Origin: Bradyrhizobium guangdongense
Lineage (GTDB): Bacteria; Pseudomonadota; Alphaproteobacteria; Rhizobiales; Xanthobacteraceae
Assembly: GCF_006483445.1 (NCBI RefSeq)
Contig: NZ_PPPT01000050.1
Location: forward strand, 1-46,013
Length of the DNA stretch: 46,013 nucleotides
Reading direction: 5' to 3'
Part shown: positions 8,441 to 16,149 of the stretch, in pieces
Layout: the number at the start of each line of letters is the position of its first letter
Position numbering within the stretch: the first letter of the stretch is position 1
The notes under the pieces: generated by a model
Database searches by the model: none
The model's input: only the letters and a program-made list of their open reading frames with translations
What the model was told of the DNA's origin: nothing
Made by a program: the position numbers and the translations under genes

Positions 8441-8941
8441 ATGCCCCTTCGTCGCGCTATTGCCGTGTCCTCCCTCGTGCTCTCCACCTGCCTTGCACCG
8501 AACCTTGGGTTGGCCCAATCCGGCAGCGCCGGCGGCTCGATCGGCAACGAGGACAAGGCCATGTCCGGCTCGCGCCAGGACCGCTCGGCCGATCCCGCGC
8601 CCTCCTCCTCGTCACGCAAAAGCAAGCCAGCCGCAGATGACCGGCGCTCGTCGTCGCGGCAAAGCAGCGGCGGCGGAGGCGGCGGCGGTTTTGACGGCGC
8701 ATGGGTCGTCGTCAGCATGGGTTGCGGCGGCACCGTGAGCGGTGCAGTCGTCGTCTCCTCGGGCAAGCTGATCGCTGAAGGCGTGACCGGCACCGTCAGC
8801 CCGAGCGGGAGCGTAAGCACGTTTGGCCGGGGCGATGGCGTCACCTTCACGAGCTCCGGCCGGCTGTCTGGCCGCACCGGTTCCGGAACCTTCAAGCGAT
8901 CCGACGGCTGCCCGGGAACCTGGACCGCGACCAAGCAATAA
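8441..8941 (+). CDS. Small secreted Ser/Gly-rich protein with C-terminal beta-rich domain
   Basis: A 166-residue product begins with a signal peptide (SSLVLSTCLAPNLGLAQ). A polar linker rich in Ser, Asp and Gly follows, ending in a run of seven glycines. The C-terminal 80 residues (FDGAWVVVSMGCGG through GCPGTWTATK) alternate small and branched residues in a pattern of short beta-strands, with a likely disulphide between the GCGG and GCPG cysteines. I recognise this pattern (FDG-W ... SGRLSG-GSGTF ... C-G-W) from many unnamed rhizobial exported proteins, but know no function. It starts 36 nt after the caspase-like gene and is probably co-transcribed with it. An in-frame ATG at 8408 lies before the signal peptide and is less likely. 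Confidence 0.75.
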   Translation: MPLRRAIAVSSLVLSTCLAPNLGLAQSGSAGGSIGNEDKAMSGSRQDRSADPAPSSSSRKSKPAADDRRSSSRQSSGGGGGGGFDGAWVVVSMGCGGTVSGAVVVSSGKLIAEGVTGTVSPSGSVSTFGRGDGVTFTSSGRLSGRTGSGTFKRSDGCPGTWTATKQ

Positions 8942-9098
8942 TCGCGCGCGAAAATTTTGCAGCTTTCGCGGCGGAACTATCGGAGGGCAGGCCTGATTTA
9001 AGCCTCATCCTTTCCGGATTTGGGGCTCATTGCCACCCAAGTCTTTGACGAGATTGGCTCCCGTAACGTGTTGCGTAAGGCGTAACCGGGAGACCAGG

Positions 9099-10385
9099 AT
9101 GGGCAACCGCACCGCAAAGTTCATATCCGCACTTTTCGCCAGCCTGCTGGCGGGCGTGCCGCTGTCCGCGGTGTCGCAGAACGCGCCGAGCGCACCGGCC
9201 GCATCGAGTTCGGCGCCAAGTGCAGCCAGTGCCGCCGACGATTGCCTTGCGTCGCCGAAGAAGACGGCGCCCGAGGGCCAGCATTGGTACTATCGCATCG
9301 AGCGTGGCACCAAGCGGCAGTGCTGGTATTTGCGCGCGGAGGGCGCGAAGACGGTGCAGAGCGCGCAGTCGACAGCTCCTTCGCAGAAGGACGATGCGCC
9401 CACCTCGCGCGCGGTGCAGGATGCACGCGCCGAGTGGCCGACGCCGCAAGGCACCGCCGCACCGGACACCACGGCATCGATCGCCGCGCCGACTGCGACC
9501 GCATCCCAGCCCGTCGTCAATCCGCGCGCGAGCGCTCCGGCCGGCAGCGCGGACCAGTCCGCGCTCAGCGCGCGCTGGCCCGATGCCACCGCCGCAGCGG
9601 CCCCCGCCGCCCAGCCCGCGGCCCCCGCGACTAAAACCGCTGACACGCGCCCTGTGCCAAAGCCCGCGACCGCGCCCGCTGCTACGGCGCCTGTGACGCT
9701 GGCAGCGGCCGAAGCGCCGACGGCCGACAAGCCGACCGGCTCGCTGCAGACGCTGCTGCTCGTGATCGGCGGCGCGCTCGCACTCGCCGGCATTCTCGGC
9801 AGCGCGGTCTATCGCTTCTCCGGCTCGCGCGTCCGCGTTCAGCCACATGACGGCACGCGCCGCCGCATCAATTGGGACAATTGGGAAGCGCCGGCCGACA
9901 ACGCCCGCGCGCCGTGGGCCGAAGCAGCTTTGGCCGCTGCCCCGCGCCCGCAACGCCCGCAACCGCAGCCGCTCGATTTCTCCTTCGCGCTCCCCGAACG
10001 GAAGCGCGATGTCGCGCCCGTCGCCGAGGTGACCGACACTCACATGCTGGATGAGATCCACCCTGCCGAAAGCGACCTGCTCGCGATGGACAAGATGGAG
10101 ACGGCGGTGCTCGCGCGCGACGAAGCGCAACCGGAGCCCGAAACTCAGCCGGAGACCGACGTCGAGACGGCCGACGCGCAGACCGAGCCGGAAGAAACCG
10201 ATGCCGATGCAGTCGACATCGACATCATCACCGAAATCCTGGAACGGCTGGCAAAGGAAGGACCGCGGCTCCGCACGCCCGATCCCGAGCCCGTCAACCT
10301 CGAGCCTAGCCTTGAGCCTAGCTTTGCAACTGGCTCTGAAGGTTTCGCACGAAGCCAACCAGTCCAACGCGCCGCTCGCGCTTGA
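9099..10385 (+). CDS. Single-pass envelope protein, Pro/Ala-rich, function unknown
   Basis: A 428-residue protein. It has a signal peptide or N-terminal anchor (FISALFASLLAGVPLSAV), then a small conserved-looking segment (CLASPKKTAPEGQHWYYRI and CWYL), which I associate with unnamed Rhizobiales envelope proteins. A long Ala/Pro/Thr-rich linker follows, then a transmembrane helix near residues 218-240 (TLLLVIGGALALAGILG) and an acidic, Glu/Asp-rich C-terminal half. The likely topology places the small domain in the periplasm and the acidic tail in the cytoplasm. A GGGAGA ribosome-binding site precedes ATG 9099. The last 68 bp overlap the 3' end of gmk on the opposite strand. No family name can be given. 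Confidence 0.75.
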   Translation: MGNRTAKFISALFASLLAGVPLSAVSQNAPSAPAASSSAPSAASAADDCLASPKKTAPEGQHWYYRIERGTKRQCWYLRAEGAKTVQSAQSTAPSQKDDAPTSRAVQDARAEWPTPQGTAAPDTTASIAAPTATASQPVVNPRASAPAGSADQSALSARWPDATAAAAPAAQPAAPATKTADTRPVPKPATAPAATAPVTLAAAEAPTADKPTGSLQTLLLVIGGALALAGILGSAVYRFSGSRVRVQPHDGTRRRINWDNWEAPADNARAPWAEAALAAAPRPQRPQPQPLDFSFALPERKRDVAPVAEVTDTHMLDEIHPAESDLLAMDKMETAVLARDEAQPEPETQPETDVETADAQTEPEETDADAVDIDIITEILERLAKEGPRLRTPDPEPVNLEPSLEPSFATGSEGFARSQPVQRAARA

Positions 10386-10977
10386 GGCGCTCGGCCTTCA
10401 GGATCGATTGCACCTCGGCGAAGGCCTGGTCGACGTCGTGGTTGATCACGATGTAGTCGTACTCGGCCCAGTGGCTCATCTCGTGGCTGGCGCGGCTCAT
10501 CCGCTTGCGGATGACCTCGTCGGAATCCTGCGCCCGCGAATGCAGCCGCTTCTCGAGATCGGCGGCTGACGGCGGCAGGATGAAGACGCGAACCACGTCG
10601 ACGCTCGCCTTCTGGTGCAGTTGCTGCGTGCCCTGCCAGTCGATGTCGAACAGCACGTCCTGCCCGGCCGACAGGGCCGCCTCCACCGGCGCACGCGGGG
10701 TCCCGTAGAGATTGTCGAACACGGTGGCCCATTCGAGCAGTTCGCCCTGCTCCACCATCGACTCGAACCTGCTCTTGATGACGAAGAAATAGTCGCGCCC
10801 TTCGACCTCTCCCGGTCGCATCTGGCGCGTGGTCGCCGACACCGACATCTTCAGGCCGGGCTCCCGCTCGAGCAGCATCCGCGACAGCGTTGTCTTGCCC
10901 GCGCCTGAAGGCGACGACAGCACGAACATCAATCCGCGCCGCTCGACCCCGTCAAATCCGTGACCGCCTGCCGTCAT
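10318..10977 (-). CDS. gmk: Guanylate kinase
   Basis: Gmk phosphorylates GMP to GDP with ATP in purine nucleotide salvage and supply. The 219-residue protein has the P-loop SSPSGAGKTT at residues 21-30 and the GMP-binding segment (SATTRQMRPGEVEGRDYFFV). A lid region follows, with a late RKRMSRASHEM helix. Length fits the family. The start at 10977 has GGAG 6 nt upstream, lying inside the end of yicC; only 3 nt separate the two genes, so they form one operon. The 3' end overlaps the convergent gene ending at 10385. Confidence 0.97.
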   Translation of the reverse strand: MTAGGHGFDGVERRGLMFVLSSPSGAGKTTLSRMLLEREPGLKMSVSATTRQMRPGEVEGRDYFFVIKSRFESMVEQGELLEWATVFDNLYGTPRAPVEAALSAGQDVLFDIDWQGTQQLHQKASVDVVRVFILPPSAADLEKRLHSRAQDSDEVIRKRMSRASHEMSHWAEYDYIVINHDVDQAFAEVQSILKAERLKRERRVGLVGFVRNLQSQLQS

Positions 10978-10980
10978 CGA

Positions 10981-11868
10981 TCACTCCAGGTTCTGGACCT
11001 GCTCGCGGAACTGCTCGACCACGTTCTTCATGGCAAGCCCCGTGTTGGTCAGCTCGATGTCGTTCGACTTCGAGCAGCAGGTGTTGACCTCGCGATGAAA
11101 CTCCTGCGCCAGGAAATCGAGCTTGCGGCCGATCGGACCACCCTTGCCGATCAGTTCGCGCGCTTGGGCTACGTGCGAGGCGATGCGATCGAGCTCCTCG
11201 CGGATATCGGCCTTGGTCGCCATCATCAGCGCTTCCTGGGTGATGCGGTCGGCGTCGAAGCGATCGGAGGCATCGAGCAGCGTTGCGATCTGCTCTGCGA
11301 GGCGCGCCCGGATCGCCTCCGGCTTGCGGCCCGGCGAGGCCTCAGCCTGCTTGGCCAGTCCCTCGATCTCGCTGACGCGCTGGGTGAGGATTTGCCCGAG
11401 CGAGGTGCCCTCGCGCTTGCGCATCTCGACGAGCTCGGCGAGCGCCGTGTCGAAGGCATCGGCGACGGCGGCGCGCGCCGCCTTGTCCTCGTCCTCGTTG
11501 CTCTCGGGCTCGGCCACCTCGATCACACCCTTGATCGACAACAGGCCGTCGATGCTCGGCGCCACCGCGTCGATCTTGCCGGAGAGCTGGGTCGCGACCT
11601 TGAGCACGGCGTTGAGCACGTCCTCGTTGATGCGCACGGTCGCGGCCGCATTGGCGCGCTTGACGTTGAGATTGGCGTAGACGGTGCCGCGCGACAGCAC
11701 TTCGCCGGCGCGCTTCTTGGCGTGGGCCTCGACCTCGTCAAAGCCCTGCGGCAGCCGCACGCGCAGGTCAAAACCCTTGGCGTTGACCGACTTCAACTCC
11801 CATTCGAACGTGTAAGGCCCGCTCGCACCGTGGCTTCGGGCAAAGCCGGTCATGGACGACAACGCCAT
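10981..11868 (-). CDS. yicC: YicC/YloC family endoribonuclease
   Basis: A 295-residue protein matching the YicC family from end to end. It starts with SSMTGFARS and ends with the conserved KSNDIELTNTGLAMKNVVEQFREQVQNLE-type block (split here by description; it lies at about residues 265-295). The family has been linked to RNA cleavage and stress survival in enterobacteria; in this organism the role is inferred by homology only. The central third is coiled-coil-like with many Glu, Lys and Arg. It sits between mltG and gmk on the same strand, which is the standard Rhizobiales order. Confidence 0.93.
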   Translation of the reverse strand: MALSSMTGFARSHGASGPYTFEWELKSVNAKGFDLRVRLPQGFDEVEAHAKKRAGEVLSRGTVYANLNVKRANAAATVRINEDVLNAVLKVATQLSGKIDAVAPSIDGLLSIKGVIEVAEPESNEDEDKAARAAVADAFDTALAELVEMRKREGTSLGQILTQRVSEIEGLAKQAEASPGRKPEAIRARLAEQIATLLDASDRFDADRITQEALMMATKADIREELDRIASHVAQARELIGKGGPIGRKLDFLAQEFHREVNTCCSKSNDIELTNTGLAMKNVVEQFREQVQNLE

Positions 11869-11995
11869 CGGGTGAGCTTCTCCGGACAGATGAGATTCGC
11901 GGGGCCATCAGGCCACGTGAAACTTAAGACTATTTTGCAGGAAAGTGGAATCCGCGAAAACCCGCGGGCCGCCACGCATTTCCGGCTCTTGCGGA

Positions 11996-12099
11996 TCTAG
12001 AGTGCCGTTCCGATGAAATCGGAACGCAGCTCTAGATTCTTGTTTTTGACGCGTTTTCTTGTCGCGAACCGGTTTCCACTTCGCTGGAAAACGCTCTAG
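11996..12099. repeat. Rhizobiales intergenic palindromic repeat containing the mltG stop
   Basis: A 104-bp repeat bounded by CTAG-containing ends. It includes a small perfect hairpin at 12007-12025 (GTTCCGAT, 3-nt loop, ATCGGAAC), a TTTTTGACGCGTTTTCTT stretch, and an end GGTTTCCACTTCGCTGGAAA that folds on itself. I recognise it as a common Rhizobiales intergenic element. Its outer end supplies the TAG stop codon of mltG at 12096-12098. Nothing else of note lies between yicC and mltG apart from the probable yicC leader. Confidence 0.7.
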
Positions 12100-13370
12100 C
12101 GCTGGACCACCGGCGGCGTGGTTTGCACGGCGCCCTGGCGGGCCGCCGGCGCGGGTGGATTGGTGGCGGGCCGCGCCGCTGGCGGCTTCTTCTGCTGGGT
12201 CGGCTTGGTCGTCGCCGTGGGCGCATTGTCCGCCGGGGCTGCTGCGGCGGGTGCCTGCGCGTCGTCGGCGGGCTCCACGGTGTCGTTCTGGATCTGCTTC
12301 TCCATCGCGCGCAGCTTGGCGACGTTCTTCTGGTGCGCGTCGTAGGTTTCCGTAAACGAATGGCCGCCGGTGCCGTCGGCGACGAAATACAGGTCGCGGG
12401 TGCGGGCCGGGTTGGCGGCGGCTTCCAGCGAGGCGCGGCCGGGATTGGAGATCGGACCCGGCGGCAGGCCCTCGATCACATAGGTGTTGTATGGCGACGG
12501 CTGGGTGATCTCGCTGCGCTTGATCGGACGTCCGAGCGTCCCCTTGCCGCCGACCAGGCCGTAGATGATGGTCGGATCGGACTGCAGCTTGATTTTCTGC
12601 TTCAACCGGTTGGTGAAGACGGCGGCGACGCGGCTGCGCTCGTCGGGCTTGCCGGTCTCCTTCTCGACGATCGAGGCGAGCGTGACCAACTGCTCAGGCG
12701 ACTTGATCGGGATATCCTGGCTGCGGCGCTCCCAGATTTCGGTGAGCACGCGCTTGTGCGTCTGCTGCATGCGCTGGATCACCTGCTCGCGCGTCGTTCC
12801 ACGCGGGAACTTGTAGGTCTCCGGCAACAGCGTGCCCTCGCGCGGCACTTCACGGACGCTGCCGGTGAAGATGTCGTTGTCGGTCAGCCGCGCCACGATC
12901 TGCTCGGAGGTCAGGCCTTCCGGAATCGTGACCGCATGCTGCACCACCTTGCCCTCGACGATGGTGGCGACGACGTCGCGCAAGGATGCATGCTTCTGGA
13001 ACGAATATTCGCCCGGCTTGAGGTCCGAGCTCGCCTTCAGCGCAAACACGGCGGCGATGAACACCCAGGGATTGACGTCGGTAACGCCTTCCTTGTTCAG
13101 GGTGTCGGCGATGTCGCGTTTTCCCGCGCGCGAGGGAATGTTGACGATCTTGTCTTCCTGCAGCGGGCCTGCCGTCTCCAGGATCTGCCGGCCGTAATAA
13201 TAGGTGGCGCCGGCACCCAGCATCGCAATCAGCAGAATCGTGATGATGGCGTTGCCGACCACGACAAAGGGATTGCGCGCGCGGTCCGACCGCTTCGGCG
13301 GCGGGGGCACCTGCTCGGGCTCCAGCGCAGCACGCGGACTCCGGGGCGAAATGGGCGGCCTTTCACTCAT
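12096..13370 (-). CDS. mltG: Endolytic murein transglycosylase MltG
   Basis: MltG cuts nascent glycan strands in the periplasm, probably fixing strand length. The 424-residue protein has a short basic, Pro-rich cytoplasmic start, then one transmembrane helix near residues 37-58 (VVGNAIITILLIAMLGAG). A LysM-like segment and the YceG catalytic domain follow. The catalytic Glu lies in IVEKETGKPDE near residue 239, followed by the family block RSRVAAVFTNRL and SDPTIIYGL. The last 70 residues form an Ala/Pro/Gln-rich tail not needed for catalysis, possibly disordered, and longer than in E. coli. It is downstream of fabF on the same strand. Confidence 0.95.
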   Translation of the reverse strand: MSERPPISPRSPRAALEPEQVPPPPKRSDRARNPFVVVGNAIITILLIAMLGAGATYYYGRQILETAGPLQEDKIVNIPSRAGKRDIADTLNKEGVTDVNPWVFIAAVFALKASSDLKPGEYSFQKHASLRDVVATIVEGKVVQHAVTIPEGLTSEQIVARLTDNDIFTGSVREVPREGTLLPETYKFPRGTTREQVIQRMQQTHKRVLTEIWERRSQDIPIKSPEQLVTLASIVEKETGKPDERSRVAAVFTNRLKQKIKLQSDPTIIYGLVGGKGTLGRPIKRSEITQPSPYNTYVIEGLPPGPISNPGRASLEAAANPARTRDLYFVADGTGGHSFTETYDAHQKNVAKLRAMEKQIQNDTVEPADDAQAPAAAAPADNAPTATTKPTQQKKPPAARPATNPPAPAARQGAVQTTPPVVQR

Positions 13371-13493
13371 CGAAGCAACCTGAATCCTGCCGGTTCAATT
13401 GCGGCCTGACAATTACCTGCCCTGCCAAATGCACGCCCACGACTATGACTATCGCCGAATAAGGCAAAACGGTGGATTCGTTGCAAGCGCAAG

Positions 13494-14759
13494 CTAGTTG
13501 GCCAGGCGCCGGACGATCACCGAAGCATTGGTACCGCCAAATCCGAAAGAATTCGACAACGCCACGTTGACCTCGCGCTTCTTGGCCGCGTGCGGCACGA
13601 GATCGATCGCCGTTTCGACCGATGGATTGTCCAGGTTGATGGTCGGCGGCACGATGTTATCGCGAATCGCAAGAATCGCGAAAATCGCCTCGATCGCGCC
13701 GGCCGCACCCAGCAAGTGCCCGGTCGAGGATTTGGTCGAGGACATCGCGACCTTGGAGGCCGCATTGCCGAGCAGCCGCTCCACCGCGCCGAGCTCGATC
13801 TCGTCGCCGAGCGGCGTCGAGGTGCCGTGCGCGTTGATGTAGTCGAGATCGGACGCCGTCAGGCCCGCACGCTTGAGCGCGGCCGACATGCTGCGGAAGC
13901 CGCCGTCGCCGTCGGGCGACGGTGAGGTGATGTGATAGGCATCGCCCGACAGGCCGTAGCCGATCACCTCGGCGTAGATCTTGGCGCCGCGGCGCCTGGC
14001 GTGATCGAGCTCCTCGAGCACCACGACACCGGCGCCCTCGCCCATCACAAAACCGTCGCGGTCCTTGTCGTAGGGACGCGAGGCCTTCTCGGGCGTCTCG
14101 TTGAAACCGGTCGACAGCGCGCGCGCAGCGTTGAAGCCGGCAATGCCGATGCGGCTGATCGGCGATTCCGCGCCGCCCGCCACCATCACGTCGGCATCGC
14201 CGAGCGCGATCAGACGAGCCGCGTCACCGATCGCATGCGCGCCGGTCGAACAGGCCGTCACCACCGAATGGTTCGGCCCTTTCAGCCCGTGCTCGATCGA
14301 GACGTAGCCGGAGGCAAGATTGATCAGACGGCCCGGAATGAAGAACGGCGAGACGCGACGCGGTCCGCGTTCCTTGAGCAGGATCGCGGTCTCCGCGATG
14401 CCGTTGAGGCCGCCGATGCCGGACCCGATCAGGGTGCCGGTCGCGCATTTGTCCTCTTCGCTTTCAGGGTGCCAGTTGGCGTCGTTGAGCGCCTGCGTCG
14501 CGGCGCCCATCGCGTAGATGATGAAGTCGTCGACCTTGCGCTGGTCCTTCGGCTCCATCCACTGATCGGCGTTGAATGTATCGTTGGAACCGTCGCCGCG
14601 CGGCACGTTGCAGGCGATCTTGGTCTGCAGATCGGAAACGTCGAACGTCTCGATCTTGCGTGCACCGCTCTCGCCATTGAGGATGCGCTTCCAGGTCGGC
14701 TCGACGCCGCATGCAAGCGGCGACACCATGCCGAGGCCCGTGACGACAACACGCCTCAT
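13494..14759 (-). CDS. fabF: 3-oxoacyl-[acyl-carrier-protein] synthase II
   Basis: FabF condenses malonyl-ACP with growing acyl-ACP in type II fatty acid synthesis, favouring longer and unsaturated chains. The 421-residue protein carries the full Cys-His-His triad: Cys170 in TACSTG, His311 in NAHGTST and His348 in STGHLLG. The C-terminal GFGGTNAS is also intact. Length is about ten residues above E. coli FabF. The gene follows acpP after a 103-nt gap containing a hairpin that may set the ratio of the two products. Confidence 0.97.
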   Translation of the reverse strand: MRRVVVTGLGMVSPLACGVEPTWKRILNGESGARKIETFDVSDLQTKIACNVPRGDGSNDTFNADQWMEPKDQRKVDDFIIYAMGAATQALNDANWHPESEEDKCATGTLIGSGIGGLNGIAETAILLKERGPRRVSPFFIPGRLINLASGYVSIEHGLKGPNHSVVTACSTGAHAIGDAARLIALGDADVMVAGGAESPISRIGIAGFNAARALSTGFNETPEKASRPYDKDRDGFVMGEGAGVVVLEELDHARRRGAKIYAEVIGYGLSGDAYHITSPSPDGDGGFRSMSAALKRAGLTASDLDYINAHGTSTPLGDEIELGAVERLLGNAASKVAMSSTKSSTGHLLGAAGAIEAIFAILAIRDNIVPPTINLDNPSVETAIDLVPHAAKKREVNVALSNSFGFGGTNASVIVRRLAN

Positions 14760-14798
14760 ACCTCAACTCCGGTTCAAAAATTCGCGGCAGAATAACAA

Positions 14799-14837
14799 GA
14801 AACCGGTGGACCGCGTTCCTGCGGTCCGTCCGGTTTC
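14799..14837 (-). terminator. Hairpin between acpP and fabF (leaky terminator or attenuator)
   Basis: On the minus strand a stem of about 15 pairs (GAAACCGG.. and GCGGTCC.. arms, 6-nt loop, one small internal mismatch) is followed by TTGTTATT. The position directly after acpP, which needs far more product than fabF, fits partial termination. Confidence 0.55.
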
Positions 14838-14862
14838 CATGTTGTGCCGCGAAATGAGAGCC

Positions 14863-15102
14863 TTAGCTCTTCGCGTTCTTCTCGAGAAACTTCGTGGCGT
14901 CGCCGACGGTGAGAATCGTCTCCGCCGCGTCGTCCGGAATCTCGCAACCGAATTCCTCTTCGAACGCCATCACCAGTTCGACGGTGTCCAGACTGTCGGC
15001 GCCGAGGTCGTCGATGAAGCTCGCAGCGTCGACAACCTTCTCGGGCTCAACACCAAGGTGTTCGACCACGATCTTCTTAACCCGCTCGCCAATGTCACTC
15101 AT
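14863..15102 (-). CDS. acpP: Acyl carrier protein
   Basis: The 79-residue acidic protein carries growing acyl chains on a 4'-phosphopantetheine arm. The attachment site is Ser37 in the invariant [10 protein letters not shown] motif. Four-helix layout, strong negative charge and length are all typical. It lies between fabG and fabF. The 298-nt gap upstream is long for this cluster and probably carries a separate promoter, in keeping with the high demand for ACP. Confidence 0.98.
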   Translation of the reverse strand: MSDIGERVKKIVVEHLGVEPEKVVDAASFIDDLGADSLDTVELVMAFEEEFGCEIPDDAAETILTVGDATKFLEKNAKS

Positions 15103-15400
15103 CGCTTAACCTCGTGTTGTTCCCTTGACCCGACCCCCCGGGACGATACGAGCCGTCGAGGTCGTTAAACTGCCTTTGCGTACGAACTTTGATTTGGCCC
15201 CATCCTAGCCGATGCGGGGCCCGGCGAACGACGGCCAAGGCTCCGCACCGCCAATATACAGGGTTTCCAAAACCTGCAATGGCGTTCTTTGCCCATCCGT
15301 TGCAGGTCCGGTTATCACACTTCAACTGCCTTGACTACACGCCTCAATTCGCTCCGGAAACGGCTGTTTGCCGCATCCGGCCCGCCCCCGGCGGGACGGT
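15103..15400 (-). promoter_or_regulatory. acpP upstream region
   Basis: This 298-nt gap between fabG and acpP holds no gene. On the minus strand a GC hairpin with CCCGCC and GGCGGG arms (15381-15395) follows the fabG stop. A possible promoter further down has TTGCAG and TATATT with a short 15-nt spacer (around 15255-15285). Both are weak calls. Confidence 0.3.
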
Positions 15401-16138
15401 TCAGATCATCGCCATTCCGCCGTTCACGTGAATCGTCTGTCCCGTGACATAGGCTGCTTCGTTCGAGCTCAGATAGACGGCCGCAGCCGCAATATCCTCC
15501 GGGGTCCCCAGCCGGGCGGCCGGAACCTTGGTCAGGATCGTCTCGCGCTGCTTGTCGTTGAGCGCATCGGTCATCGGCGTCTTGATGAAGCCGGGCGCGA
15601 TGCAGTTCGCGGTGACGCCGCGCTTGGCGTATTCGGCACCCAGCGTCTTGATCATGCCGATCAAGCCTGCCTTCGACGCGGTATAGTTGCCCTGCCCCGG
15701 GTTACCGGTAACGCCGACCACCGAGGTGATGGCGATGATGCGGCCGAAGCGCTTGCGCATCATCAGTTTTGTCGCGGCGCGCGCCAGGCGGAAGGTCGAT
15801 GTCAGGTTGACGTTGATGACTTCTTCCCAGTCCTCGTCGCGCAGCTGCACAAAGAGATTGTCGCGGGTGATGCCGGCATTGGCGATGAGGATGTCGACCT
15901 GGCCCATCGCGGCTTCGGCTGATGGCACCAGCGCCTCGACCTCATCGGCCTTGGACAGGTTGCAGGGCAGCACGTGCACGCGCTCGCCAAGCTTACCGGC
16001 GAGCTCGTCCAGGACTTCCTTGCGCGTGCCGGAAATCGAAACCGTGGCGCCCTGCGCGTGCAAGGCAGACGCGATCGCGCCGCCGATGCCGCCGGTCGCG
16101 CCGGTGACGAGCGCCTTCTTGCCAGTCAGATCGAACAT
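15401..16138 (-). CDS. fabG: 3-oxoacyl-[acyl-carrier-protein] reductase
   Basis: FabG reduces 3-oxoacyl-ACP to 3-hydroxyacyl-ACP with NADPH in each round of fatty acid elongation. The 245-residue short-chain dehydrogenase shows the cofactor motif TGATGGIG near residue 13-20, the NAG structural motif (IANAGITRD) and the Ser-Tyr-Lys catalytic set in ITSVVG and GNYTASKAG. Its place between fabD and acpP identifies it as the fatty-acid synthesis enzyme among the many similar SDR proteins. It is 11 nt downstream of fabD and shares its transcript. Confidence 0.97.
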   Translation of the reverse strand: MFDLTGKKALVTGATGGIGGAIASALHAQGATVSISGTRKEVLDELAGKLGERVHVLPCNLSKADEVEALVPSAEAAMGQVDILIANAGITRDNLFVQLRDEDWEEVINVNLTSTFRLARAATKLMMRKRFGRIIAITSVVGVTGNPGQGNYTASKAGLIGMIKTLGAEYAKRGVTANCIAPGFIKTPMTDALNDKQRETILTKVPAARLGTPEDIAAAAVYLSSNEAAYVTGQTIHVNGGMAMI

Positions 16139-16149
16139 TGAAAACTCCT

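Noticed and set aside
8942..9098. General stress (EcfG-type) promoter
   Set aside because: A GGAAC box is present near 8972 but no CGTT partner at the expected distance.
10960..12000. 346-residue open frame on the plus strand
   Set aside because: Antisense to yicC, with His/Leu/Asp-rich composition typical of shadow frames and no family motif.
12123..13409. 428-residue open frame on the plus strand
   Set aside because: Antisense to mltG, which is clearly the real gene.
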